This document shows, piece after piece, positions 45,355 through 56,100 of a DNA stretch of 64,000 nucleotides. Position 1 is the stretch's first letter. The number at the start of each line of letters is the position of its first letter. Origin of the DNA: Burkholderia cepacia ATCC 25416 (GTDB taxonomy: Bacteria; Pseudomonadota; Gammaproteobacteria; Burkholderiales; Burkholderiaceae). The stretch spans positions 744,001 to 808,000 of the forward strand of contig NZ_CP012983.1 in assembly GCF_001411495.1 (NCBI RefSeq). Reading direction: 5' to 3'. The notes under the pieces are model-generated. The model worked only from the letters and a program-made list of their open reading frames with translations, was not told the DNA's origin and made no database searches. Position numbers and translations under genes: made by a program.

Positions 45355-46074
45355 ATGCCAGACATCCCCCCCATCACTGAAAATCACCTGCTTGCCGCAC
45401 TGCCGGAGAACGAGCTTGCACGCATCATCCCGAACCTGACGATCGTCGACATGCCGCTCGGGAAAGTGCTGTACGAATCGGGCGGCCAGCTTCATCACGT
45501 CTATTTTCCGACCACGACGATCGTGTCGCTGCTGTACGTGATGGAGGATGGCTCGTCTGCGGAAATCGCGATCGTCGGGCATGAGGGCATGATCGGCGTG
45601 TCGCTGTTCATGGGTGGTGAAACGACGCCGAGTCGCGCCGTCGTGCAAAGCGCTGGGCAGGCCTACCGGCTCGACGCGAGCGTCCTGAAAGAAGAATTCC
45701 GGCGCGGCAACTCGATGCAGCGTCTGTTGTTGCGCTATACGCAGGCGCTCATCACGCAGATGGCGCAGACCGCGGTATGCAACCGTCATCACTCGATCGA
45801 TCAGCAGCTGTGTCGCTGGCTGCTGCTCAGCCTCGACCGTCTGCCATCGAACCAGTTGCGCATGACGCAGGAGCTGATCGCCAACATGCTGGGCGTGCGC
45901 AGGTCGGGCGTGACGGAAGCGGCATTGAAACTGCAGGACGCTGGCCTCATCCGCTACAACTACGGCCATATCGAGGTGCTGGACCGACCCGGGCTCGAAA
46001 AGCGTGTGTGCGAATGCTACAGCGTGGTCAAACGCGAATTCGATCGCCTGCTTCCTGACCTGAAGCGGCTCTAG
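45355..46074 (+). CDS. Crp/Fnr-family regulator 2, near-duplicate of regulator 1
   Basis: The 239-residue product is almost identical, even at the nucleotide level, to the regulator at 32099 from about residue 40 to the end; the first 40 residues are more diverged. The jelly-roll effector domain and the recognition helix LIANMLGVRRSGVTEAAL are unchanged, so both must read the same DNA site. The ATG at 45355 has a weak AGGAACC site. Recent duplication or gene conversion is likely. Confidence 0.9.
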   Translation: MPDIPPITENHLLAALPENELARIIPNLTIVDMPLGKVLYESGGQLHHVYFPTTTIVSLLYVMEDGSSAEIAIVGHEGMIGVSLFMGGETTPSRAVVQSAGQAYRLDASVLKEEFRRGNSMQRLLLRYTQALITQMAQTAVCNRHHSIDQQLCRWLLLSLDRLPSNQLRMTQELIANMLGVRRSGVTEAALKLQDAGLIRYNYGHIEVLDRPGLEKRVCECYSVVKREFDRLLPDLKRL

Positions 46075-46104
46075 GAATCCGTCAGCAACGGCGCTGGCCG
46101 ACAC

Positions 46105-46120
46105 TGCGCGGCATCGTACC
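46105..46120. promoter_or_regulatory. Half GTACGG-type box
   Basis: The sequence ends CATCGTACC, the right arm seen at 41544, with a poor left arm. It lies 95 bases before the amber-interrupted ORF. Confidence 0.3.
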
Positions 46121-46214
46121 GACTTCTTCGTCCGGCCCGGTCATCCTGTATTCGACACGCGTGCGTCGTCGATGCCGATACGCCCGCGCAAGGCGAATTC
46201 ACGGGAGCAGGCAG

Positions 46215-46418
46215 ATGAACGACCGCAAGCAGAAAGACGACGCTGTCGGGCAGCAACGCCGTAAATAGGAGCAGGACAATGCAACCGACGACGGTATGCC
46301 CGCCGCGCCCGAAGTGCCGACGCATACGTGCCCGACCGAGCAAGAACGATTGCGGACCGCGAAGCAACGGATCGCCGATTCGAGAAAGCGCTGGGGCATG
46401 GCCTATCCGCCGAATTGA
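46215..46418 (+). pseudogene. Small ORF interrupted by an in-frame amber codon
   Basis: ATG at 46215 (after GGGAGCAGGCAG) opens a charged protein (MNDRKQKDDAVGQQRRK) that meets TAG at 46266. The same frame continues for another 49 codons of protein-like sequence (TEQERLRTAKQRIADSRKRW) to TGA at 46416. Either a single base change inactivated it, or the short first part is the whole product. Confidence 0.5.
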
Positions 46419-46536
46419 GCACGCACTGTGATCATGATACGGCGTTGCTCCCGACACAGGCGGAGCATGACATTCGCGCTCCGCGTTGTCGTGCGCGCGT
46501 CCCGCAGGCTACGTCGCCGACGTTCCGGCATTGGGC

Positions 46537-46926
46537 CTACTGGCACAGGCGGATCAAGAATTCGGCAATGGCCTTGATCCGCGCTGTTCCGTTCGGGTCA
46601 CGATTCCATGCCAGTAGCCCTGCAAACGTCCGGCGAACTTTTGCAGGGCGGCCATCCCGCTTTCCCGAGCCTGTTCGAATCATTGCCTCCCAAGCCTTTT
46701 TCGCCCAGGCCGGCTTGCGGTAGAACTTTGCCGCGACGCGATACAGATCAATGATGATTTCTGCTTGCGGGCACTGTGCCTTGATCCCCAACTCATAGGC
46801 CGTAGTCATGTCGATGGTGACCGTTTCGATGCGCGCGGCGATGCCTTCAGGCAACTGTTCGATGCAGGTTCGAAACGTGTCGCGCGAGCCATCCATCCCC
46901 CCCAACCCACAGCACTCACCGGCCAA
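46537..46926 (-). pseudogene. ISL3-family transposase relic
   Basis: The stretch IETVTIDMTTAYELGIKAQCPQAEIIIDLYRVAAKF is the DDE-core region of ISL3-family transposases, with the first catalytic aspartate in IDMT and the second in DLYRV. The N-terminal DNA-binding part and most of the C-terminal part are missing; only a short tail (RIKAIAEFLIRLCQ) is attached. No IS ends are visible. Confidence 0.75.
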
Positions 46927-47039
46927 TCGGATCGGCCATTCCCCACGCTTTAACCAATAACTCGCCCAGCAACCCGGCGCCTGAAGTGCCTAGGGTCGAG
47001 TAATTATCTTTCCCGCTCCCTTTAAGGTCAGGCGTCAGA

Positions 47040-47865
47040 TTACGCAATCGCCCTCAAGCCCTCCACGATTTTCCGCGAAGCATCTTGATGAAGGGCGGTA
47101 AAGTGATCGAGAAAGATTGCCTTTTCAAGTTCGATTGAAGGCGGCATCGTACGGATGCCCTGCCCGCTAGACGCGCCGGTCACACTAACTTGCGGAAGAT
47201 GGCGTCGAATTTGTTTCTGGAAAAGCAACGGCCGGAAAGTTCATCCGCGAACCGGTTATCCTGGAACCACTGGATCAAGCAGTGCCACTGGCGCATCGAT
47301 TCGACGGCGATCATGCGATAGGGAACCCCGGAGTCATTCCGGACGGCGATCTGCATGCGGGGAAGCGACGCCCACAGGCGGACGGTCTCGATCGAAAGCC
47401 CCGCCACGATTTCCGCGTCGAACGTCGCGAGGCTCGCGCCGGCGAGGATGCGGCTTTTCGTGGCGACTAGCGGCAGCACGGCCTGGTCGGGGATCACGCC
47501 GGCGACATCCGATGGCGATGCGAGCAGACCCTCATCACAAGCCAGTGCCGTTCGTTTACAACGAAAGGCGTGCCCTCGGTCCAGCACACGATGACGTAAC
47601 CGTTCGAATGCGCGAGGTATCGCAGGCGTCTGCCGCTACCGCCATCCACGCGATCCCTGCAATCGAATGCTGGCTTCCTGACGGTAGTGGGCAAATCGTC
47701 GGGATTGAGTCTGTCGTGCACAACGGCAAATGTGCCCTTTTCCAGAATGAGGGCCGCACGCTCGCCATTCGCCCGACAGCGCTTCAATTCGGCGAGCGCC
47801 AGTCCGGCCAGACTCTGCGGACCGAACGTCTGCGCCAGTCGGGCAGCCAGTGCTTCGATATTCAT
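47040..47865 (-). pseudogene. Uncharacterised gene broken by two frameshifts
   Basis: Three consecutive minus-strand frames each read like protein. The first starts with a good GGGGGAG site at 47865 (MNIEALAARLAQTFGPQSLAG) to about 47520. The second is VIPDQAVLPLVATKSRILAG to FSRNKFDAIFRKL at about 47190. The third is TMPPSIELEKAIFLDHFTALHQ to VEGLRAIA at 47040. Joined, they give about 270 residues. No family is recognised. Alternatively the first 123 residues are an independent short gene (47494-47865). Confidence 0.5.
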
Positions 47866-48054
47866 GTCGCCGCTCCCCCAGCAATCGCTTAGCCACCCTT
47901 CGATGGATGGCTTAATCATCATCAATCGGTATGCCGATCGATCCGTCTGAGTGCTTGAGCAGTCTAGTATCGTGCGAACAATTCTTCTGTCCGCTACCGT
48001 GCCCGGGATTTGCCGCCGAGCGCAGCACGCGGCCGCGCGGCGTGGAATAGCCGG

Positions 48055-48396
48055 TCAACAGATTGCGGGCGGTGCAGCCGGTTCAGGTGGGCTGCCGTCG
48101 GGCTCATCGACGAGCATCCGGAGAATTTGCTGCAGTTGCCGCGCGCATCGGCGAGCATCCTCGGGGGCATTTGCATCGATCGCCTCGAGCAGGCTAACGA
48201 ATGCAATGAGGAAGGAATCGGAGACGGGCGTCTCACGCGCATGCTCGCGCAGATAAGCGCTATAACTGAAAACGCGCTGGATGAATTCGATCTGGTGAGC
48301 GGCAAATTCGTCATCGCCCACGGAAGGTGGCACAACGACGAGAACACTGTCGGACAACGAAGGAGGAAGACGGATGTAAGACGGGCGATCACTCAT
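48055..48396 (-). CDS. Hypothetical protein (113 aa)
   Basis: The product begins MSDRPSYIRLPPSLSDSVLV, is helical in the middle (QIEFIQRVFSYSAYLREHAR and LIAFVSLLEAIDANAPEDARRCARQLQQIL) and ends with a proline-rich tail (DGSPPEPAAPP). It resembles a small all-helical domain, but no family is recognised. It is divergent from the HTH-Crp fusion gene. Confidence 0.6.
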   Translation of the reverse strand: MSDRPSYIRLPPSLSDSVLVVVPPSVGDDEFAAHQIEFIQRVFSYSAYLREHARETPVSDSFLIAFVSLLEAIDANAPEDARRCARQLQQILRMLVDEPDGSPPEPAAPPAIC

Positions 48397-48492
48397 GCGG
48401 ATCTCGTGAAACGCACGAGCGCGGCGTGAATGCCCGAAGCACGGACGCTGTTTCACGACGGAAGGCGCCTATGCTATAAGTGTCTCTAGGAT

Positions 48493-48519
48493 TTGACATA
48501 CCAACGCTCATCGTATTTT
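48493..48519 (+). promoter_or_regulatory. Candidate promoter of the HTH-Crp fusion gene
   Basis: TTGACA at 48493 and TATTTT at 48514 are separated by 15 bases, a perfect -35 hexamer with short spacing. Confidence 0.4.
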
Positions 48520-48535
48520 TTCATCGACCAGGCGT

Positions 48536-48557
48536 GGTGTCAAATCAATTTGACACC
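48536..48557. promoter_or_regulatory. Perfect inverted repeat (operator) before the HTH-Crp fusion gene
   Basis: Ten-base arms GGTGTCAAAT and ATTTGACACC flank CA. An ATTTGACA half-site recurs at 48491, over the -35 hexamer. The repeat lies between the promoter and the preferred start at 48576. Confidence 0.75.
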
Positions 48558-48575
48558 AAACTTAACTATCGATCG

Positions 48576-49598
48576 ATGCGATTTGATTGGAGCAAGCTGT
48601 TCGACGAACTGAAGCGCGAGGGGCAGTTCGGCAGCGATGCGCAACTGGCCGACAGCCTTGGGCTTACGCGCGCGCAAATCTCGGCATGGCGCACCGGCAA
48701 AAGCGATCTCGGCATCCTGACCAAGATCAAGATCCTCGATGCACTGGGTCACGACACGTTGCGTACGTCGCTGTCGAGCTTGCTGCCCGAGAAAAACCGG
48801 GAAACACAGGCAGCACAGCATGCAAAGCTTCTTGCGCGCATCGACCGAATCCGATCGGGAGTAGGCGTCGTGCCCGCAGAGCGGGACGACGCGGCCGACT
48901 CGCCCGTAGTAGCGAACAATCTTCTCGGCGAATTGCCCATGGACGAGCGCAAGCGCATCGAGCCCCATCTGTCGTGGGTCGCGCTGCCGCTCGGGCATGT
49001 AGTGTATGAACCGGGCGATCACCTGAGCCACGTCTACCTGCCGACGACTGCGATCATTTCGATGCTGTACGTGATGGAAAACGGTTCGTCCGCGGAAATT
49101 GCCGTGGTCGGACGCGACGGGCTGCTTGGCGTCGCGCTGTTCATGGGCGGTGAGACGATGCCGAACCGGGCCATCGTCCAGAGCGCGGGCGAAGCGTTCC
49201 GCCTGAGCGGACAGATCGTGAAAGAGGAATTCGCGCGCGGCGGTGCATTGCAGCGCGTGTTTCTGCGCTACACGCAGGCGCTCATCACCCAGATGGCGCA
49301 GACGGCCGTGTGCAATCGCCATCACTCGATCGCGCAGCAATTCTGCCGTTGGCTGCTGCTGAGCCTTGACCGGCTGGATTCGCGCAACGTGCGGATGACG
49401 CAGGAACTGATTGCCGACATGCTCGGCGTGCGCAGAGCCAGTGTGACGGAAACCGCAAAACGGCTTCAGGAAGAAGGCATCATCCGTTATTCGCGCGGAT
49501 TGATTGAAGTCGTCGATCGCAGCGCCCTCGAGCGGCGCGTGTGCGAATGCTACATGGTAGTCAAGAAGGAAAGCGACCGGCTGCTGTCGCAAAAGTAG
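48576..49598 (+). CDS. Fusion of Cro/XRE helix-turn-helix and Crp/Fnr-type regulator
   Basis: The 340-residue product has an N-terminal Cro/XRE-like HTH (about 5-60: FGSDAQLADSLGLTRAQISAWRTG). A ~45-residue linker follows, then a complete Crp/Fnr module homologous to regulators 1 and 2: jelly roll from about residue 115 and recognition helix LIADMLGVRRASVTETAKRL near 300. Two DNA-binding domains on one chain is unusual for Crp proteins. The ATG at 48576 lacks a ribosome site; GTG at 48480 would add 32 residues that read through a perfect operator-like palindrome, so 48576 is preferred. Confidence 0.85.
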   Translation: MRFDWSKLFDELKREGQFGSDAQLADSLGLTRAQISAWRTGKSDLGILTKIKILDALGHDTLRTSLSSLLPEKNRETQAAQHAKLLARIDRIRSGVGVVPAERDDAADSPVVANNLLGELPMDERKRIEPHLSWVALPLGHVVYEPGDHLSHVYLPTTAIISMLYVMENGSSAEIAVVGRDGLLGVALFMGGETMPNRAIVQSAGEAFRLSGQIVKEEFARGGALQRVFLRYTQALITQMAQTAVCNRHHSIAQQFCRWLLLSLDRLDSRNVRMTQELIADMLGVRRASVTETAKRLQEEGIIRYSRGLIEVVDRSALERRVCECYMVVKKESDRLLSQK

Positions 49599-49721
49599 GT
49601 ACTGCCTGGGCTGCGTCCCGCCATCGACATAACACGGATGCCTGCCGAACACGTTTCTCAGCCAGTCGATGTCCATGCTGTCCCAATTGCCCATGTACCG
49701 GGTCTTCCGAAAACGCCCGAT

Positions 49722-49940
49722 CTATTTCCCGACCTGATTGCCGACCACCCCGCCGACGGCCGCGCCGCCCACCGTGCCCAATGCACTGCCGCCCGTCAGT
49801 ACCGCGCCGGCGACGCCGCCGACACCCGCCCCGATCACGGTGTCCGTTCCACGGTGAGACATCCCACCGCAACCTGCCAGCACGGCAATCGTCATGGTGA
49901 CTATCGCCATCTCGACTGCCACGGAATGTAGCTTTCTCAT
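49722..49940 (-). CDS. Glycine-zipper lipoprotein, copy 2
   Basis: The 72-residue product is nearly identical to the copy at 44711: same length, lipobox LAGC and glycine zipper, with differences mainly in the signal peptide (VAVEMAIVTMTIAV). The ribosome site (AAGGAG) and the box about 123 bases upstream are also conserved, so a whole promoter-gene unit was duplicated. Confidence 0.85.
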   Translation of the reverse strand: MRKLHSVAVEMAIVTMTIAVLAGCGGMSHRGTDTVIGAGVGGVAGAVLTGGSALGTVGGAAVGGVVGNQVGK

Positions 49941-50062
49941 GATCATCTCCTTGGGTTGCCGCGGCGCCGTCCGATCCGGCACGACGCACGGAAGCCCATG
50001 CGCTGACGTCTCGATGAAATTCGGGACATCGGTTCATGATGGCCGGTCGATCGCGCGCAGTC

Positions 50063-50078
50063 GGTCCGCTAACGTACC
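50063..50078. promoter_or_regulatory. GTACGG-like box upstream of glycine-zipper lipoprotein 2
   Basis: GGTCCGCTAACGTACC is a near-palindrome 123 bases upstream of the start. It is also 24 bytes of intergenic sequence away from the end-adjacent region of the glucan synthase 3' end on the same strand. Confidence 0.45.
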
Positions 50079-50101
50079 GGCGCGGATGCCGATCTGCCGC
50101 G

Positions 50102-53100
50102 TCACTGAAACACCGCTTGCGCCGCCCCCAGCGTCACGACCACGCTGTGGCGGCGACCGTCGTCCACGAGCCGCACCGCCGCTTCGCCGGCGGCGAGCCG
50201 CACGCCATCGACCACGAGGCGGGACACGCCGCCGCTGGCGCCGCCCGGATTCTCGACGACGATGTCGTAGTGCGACGCGCCGTGACGCAGCGTGGCCCTA
50301 AAGCCCGGCCAGGACAGCGGGATGCACGGTTGAATGGACAGAATGTCGCCATGCCAGCGCAGACCGAGCACGCCTTCGACGCCCGCGCGATAGAGCCAGC
50401 CGGCCGAGCCGGTGTACCACGTCCAGCCGCCGCGGCCGACATGCGGCGCGACGGAATATACGTCGGCCGCGACCACGTACGGCTCGACCCGATAGCGATT
50501 CGCCCCGCTGCGCGTGCGGCTGCGATTGACCGGATTGAGCAGCGCGAACAGATTCGCGGCGCGATCGCCGTCGCCCATTTGCGCGAACGCGAGCACCGAC
50601 CACGTGGCCGCATGCGTGTACTGGCCGCCGTTCTCCCGGATGCCCGGCGGATAGCCCTTGATATAACCGGGATCGACCGACGAACGATCGAACGGCGGTG
50701 CGAACAGCAGGGCCAGGCCATCGTCGCGGCGGATCAACTGCGCTTCCAGCGCGTCCATTGCCTGCGCGGCGCGCATCGGGTCCGCCGCGCGCGACAGCAC
50801 GCTCCACGACTGCGCGATCGCGTCGATCGAGCATTCGGCGTTGCCGGCCGAGCCGAGCGGCGTACCGTCGTCGAAGTAGCCGCGCCGATACCATGCGCCG
50901 TCCCATCCCGCATCGGCAAGCGCATCGCGCAACGCGGCGGCACGCGTCGACCAGCGCGCCGCCAGGTCGGCCGAGCCGCGCGCCGCGGCGAGCGGGGCGA
51001 ACGCCGTGAGCGTCGCATGCAGAAACCACCCGAGCCAGACACTTTCACCCCGCCCGGCTTCGCCGACCCGGTTCATGCCGTCGTTCCAGTCGCCCGTGCC
51101 GATCAGAGGCAGATCATGCTCGCCGAAATGCGCCAGACAGGACTCCAGCCCGCGCACGCAATGCTCGAACAGCGACGCGCTCGTCTCTGAGATGCGCGGG
51201 ATGAAGAACGCGTCCTGCTCGTCGGCGGCCAGCGGTCGTCCGTCGATGAACGGAATCGATACATCGAGAATCGCGCGGTCGCCGCTGACGTCGACGTAGT
51301 GCGCGACCGCATGGGCGAGCCAGACGCGATCGTCAGAGATTCGCGTGCGTACGCCGCTGCCGCTTTCCGGCAGCCACCAGTGCTGCATGTCGCCCTCCGG
51401 AAACTGGCGCGCCGCCGCCCGCAGCAAATGCTCGCGCGTCAGGGCCGGACGGACGGCCGCGAGCGCCATACCGTCCTGCAGCTGGTCGCGAAAGCCGTAC
51501 GCGCCGCTCGCCTGATAGAAGCCCGCACGCGCCCAGATCCGGCAAGACAGCGTCTGGTACAACAGCCAGCGGTTCAGCATCAGGTCCATCGCGCGATCAG
51601 GCGTTTCGACCTGAACGGCGCCGAGCATCTCGTCCCAGAACGCCGTCACGGCGGCGAATATCGTGTCGAGATCCGCCTGACGGTAATGCGCGATCAACTG
51701 TCGTGCCGTTGCCGCATCGGCACCTTCGCCGAGCAGCAAGACGATTTCGACGCTGCCGCCGGGTTCGAGATCGACCGTGGTCTGCAACGCGGCACACGGG
51801 TCGAGCCCAGCGCCGACGCGGCCCGACAACGGCGACGCGCCGGCCCTGCCCGGAAAACCGGCGGGATCGCTCAGGACGCCATTGCGGCCAATGAACTCGC
51901 GCCGGTCCGCGCTCCACGAGGTTTGCAGGCCGCATAAATCGGCGAACGCCACCCTGCCGCGATACACCTGACTCCAGTCGTTGCGGGCAAACAGCGCTCC
52001 GGTCGGCTGATCGATCTCGCTCGCGGTGTGCGGCGCCGCGACGCTGCGCGACGCACCCAGCGCCCACTCCGCATAGGTTGCGACGGACAGCCGGCGAGTC
52101 CGGTCGGACAGGTTGCGCAAGGTCAGGCGGGAAATCTTGACAGGATCGGCCAGGGGCACGAACTGCAACAACTCGACAGCGACGTCGGCGGCGGAATGCG
52201 CAAACCGGCTGTAGCCCTGGCCATGACTCGCCACGAAAGCGGTCGCGCCCGGCGCGTCGTCGCCGATCGAGGCCGCTTGCGGCCCCCAGCGCACGCCGGT
52301 CTCGTCGTCGCGGATGTAGAACACTTCGCTCGGCGGATCGGTGACCGGGTCGTTCGACCACGGCGTCAGCGGATGCTCGCGGCTGTTCGTCACCCAGGTA
52401 TAGCCGCCCCCCTCCGCCGACGTCAGGAAGCCGCACAAGGGATTCGCGACGACGTTGACCCACGGCATCGGCGTGCATTGACCGGGCTGCAGGATCACGA
52501 CGTATTCGCGGCCGCCACGCGCGAAACCGCCGATTCCGTTGAAGTACTCGAGACCGGCGCCGGCCTGCGCGCCCTTCGGCGGCGCAATCGTGGGCGGCGG
52601 CAGCGGCGCGCGCGCGGGATCCGGTCGCGTGGGCAGCGGTGAACCCGCGAGGCGCCGCAACTGGTCCACCAGCCGGCCGTTGCGCGCGGCGAGCACGGCG
52701 CGCGCGACCGCCGGAAACAGCGCGCGCGCCGCCGCCGCCATCAGATCCTCGCGCAGCACGAAAATACTGCCGCGCCCGGCTTCGTCCGGCGGCTGCCGGG
52801 TCCGCACCAGCCCCTCGAGCGCCGCCTGCAAATCCTGCACGTACGACGCCGCGCGCTCGTTGATGATGACCAGATCGACCTCGAGCCGCTTCATCCGCCA
52901 GTACTCGTGCGCGCGGATCAGCTGCCGCACCATCGCGATGTGCTCGATGTCGTCGATCCGCACCAGCAGGATCGGCAGATCGCCCGATACGCCATGCGTC
53001 CATAGCGGCGACGCGCCCACGCCGCCCGCCGCCGACACCGCCGCCGCATGGCGCAGCAGCGCGGCGGACCCCGGCCGCATCGACGCATCGCTGTAGAGCA

Positions 53101-56100
53101 TGTATCCGGCCAGTTGCTGGAACAACGCGGCCTCGTCGAGGCTCACCGCGCTATGCCGCAGCTGCACCTGCGCCTGGGTCCACGCGAGCATCGCCGCCCG
53201 CGCGAACGATTCGCCGTCGCGATGCTTGTCGACCAGGTCGAGCAGCTGCGCGCGCGAATCCGCTACGATGGTCCAATAGACGATGCTCGCCTTCGCGCCC
53301 GGCTCGATGCGCAGCCGCTGCCGCAGCGTGAACGCCGCGTCCAGTACCGCGCCTTCGCAAGCGCCCAGCGCACGCTGTTCGGTCAGCGCAAGCGGCAGGC
53401 GAACGCTGCGCCCGCGTCCGATGACGCGCAATCGATCGGTGTCGAATTCTTCCGCGCCGACGGTTTCGCCGGAGGTCACGGCCAGATGCGCGGCCCAAAC
53501 TTCCGCCTCGTTCGGCGCGCGCTTGCGCCGCGTCGCCAGAATCGCGCCGGACACAGGCACGTACTCGGTTTCGATGAACAGTTTCGAGAATGCGGGATGG
53601 GCATGATCGGCGGCGGGCGGAGCGAGCACGATTTCCGCGTAGGACGTGAATTCGATCACGCGTGGCCGGGAGCCGGTATTGGCCACCGACACCCGCCGCA
53701 CTTCCGCATCGTCCTCGGCGGATACCACTACCTCAAGCGACGTCGTCAAGGTGCCGTCGCGGCGCACGAACTCGGCGCGATCTTCGGTGAACGTCACTTC
53801 GTAGCTGTCCGGCACCACGCCGGTGGGTTGCCACGTGGCCGACCAGACCTCGCCGCTCTCGGCGTCGCGCAGATACAGATAGCTACCCCAATCGTCGCGC
53901 GTCGCGTCTTCCCGCCAGCGCGTGACGGCCAGATCGTCGCGGCGGCTGTAGCCGGAGCCTGCGGCCGTGAGCATCACGGCGTAGCGGCCGTTGGACAGCA
54001 GATGCGTGACGGGCGCGGGATCGTCCGCCGACAGCAGGCGCCGTGCAACGCCGGCGTCGACGCCATGCATCCTGCCGGCGGGGCTCGCGTCGATCCGCGG
54101 CCGCCCTGCCGCGACCCGGCCCGGCACCCGTTCTTGCAACAGCAGCTCGGTGGCGCGCACGGCCGGCTCGCCATGGAAGAAGGCGCGAATGCGCCCGCCC
54201 AGCAGCGCATTGGCGATCGACACGATCGACATGCCCTGGTGATGCGCCATGAATGCCCGCACGATCGCAACTGGCATGCCTTCCGGCACGCGCGCGGGCG
54301 TGTAGTCGAGCGCTTCGTAGAAGCCGAAGCGCCCGCACGCGCCGGCTGCACGCAGCCGCTCGAAGTTGCGCGCGGCGGCGTCCGGCGCGACCATCGCCGC
54401 GAGCGCGGTCGCATAGGGCGCGACCACCAGGTTCTGGTCGAGATCGCGCTTGAGCCCCAACTCCGGCACGCCGAAGCTCGAATACTGATAGGTCAGCTCG
54501 ATGTCGCGCGTGTTGTACGCCGATTCGGACATGCCCCACGGCAGGTGCAGCCCGTCGCCGTAGGCGATCTGGCGACGCACCACCAGGTGATTGGTGCGCG
54601 CGAGCAGGCTGCTGTCCGGCGCACGCATCACGAGCGACGGCATCAGGTATTCGAACATCGATCCCGACCACGAGATCAGCGCCGCGCCGTGCCCGATCGG
54701 CGTCGCCAGGCGGCCGAGCCGGAACCAGTGCCGCGCCGGGACATCACCCTTCGCGATCGCGACGAAACTCGCGAGGCGCGCCTCCGATGCCAGCAGATCG
54801 TAGTTGCCCGGATCGAGCCGTCCGTCGGCCACCGCGTAACCGATCGACAGCAGATTGCGCACCGGGTCGAGCAGAAAGCCGAACTCCATCGCATAGGCCA
54901 TCTGCAACGCGGTATCGGCCAGCACCTGCAAACGCTTGTTCAACACGTCCGCTTCGTCCGGCGTGCGCGTCGCATCGCGACCATGCCCCTGCACCGCGTG
55001 CTCCAGCGCCTGCGCCCAAAACAGCACATCGTCGACGTCGCCGCCCCGCACCCGGCCGACCTCGTCCATCAGCGCGCGCGCGACATCGGCGACTGTCGCG
55101 GCGAGGATCGTGATCGCGGACCATTCCGGCGCGGCGCGACCGTCCGGTGCGCCGCCCTCCCCGGTCTGCGCGGCGAGCGTTTCCTCCAGCTCGGTCGCGG
55201 CCCGCTCGAATTCGCCATGCAGGGCCGTCCGCGCGTCGCCCTCCCGGCACACGGCGCCGCGCAGCAGCGCGAGCGTATCGCCGATTCCTTCATACGCGGC
55301 TTGCCGCCCCACGCCGGCGGGCTGATTCGCCCACGCGCGGCAAGCGTTGCCGAGCGCGATCAGGTGGCCGGCGAGATTGCCGCTGTCGACCGACGACACA
55401 TACCTCGGCTCGAGGGGCCGCAGATCCCGCGTGTCGTACCAGTTATAGAAATGGCCGCGATGGCGCGACATCAGCCGCATCGTCGCGAGGGTCGCCTCCA
55501 GCCGCGCCACCGCGTCCAGCGTGCCGAGCCAGCCGAACTCGCGGGCGCTGACGGCGGACAACAGATACAGCCCTATATTGGTGGGCGAAGTCCGGTGCGC
55601 GACGACGGGCTTCGGGTCCTCCTGGAAATTGTCCAGCGGCAGCATCTGATCGTCCGCCGTCACGAACGTCTCGAAATAACGCCAGGTCCGGCGCGCGTCG
55701 CGCCGCAGTTGACGCGCATCGTGCGGGGCCACCGGCAGCTCGCCCGCCGACCGTGGTGCGCGGCTCAGCCAATACGCGATCGCCGGCGCGGCAAGCCAGA
55801 CGAGTACGAACGGCACGGCCAGCCAGCCCGTATGACGATCGAAGCGCCAGCCCGCCATCAGACTGGCAGCCGCGACAAGCAGCGCGAGCGTCACGCCGCC
55901 GCGCATTTGCAGATAGGTGGGCGCGAGGGTCCGCCGGTCGCGCGCACCCGCTGCGGCCGCCGTGGTCCATTCGAGCAGATGGCGACGGCTGATCGCCACA
56001 CGAAACAGCGTACGCGCGATCGCGTCGCCCATCGACCACGCCTGCTGCGGCAACATGACGATCGACAGGCCGAACCGCGTCAACGCGAACCGCAACTCCA

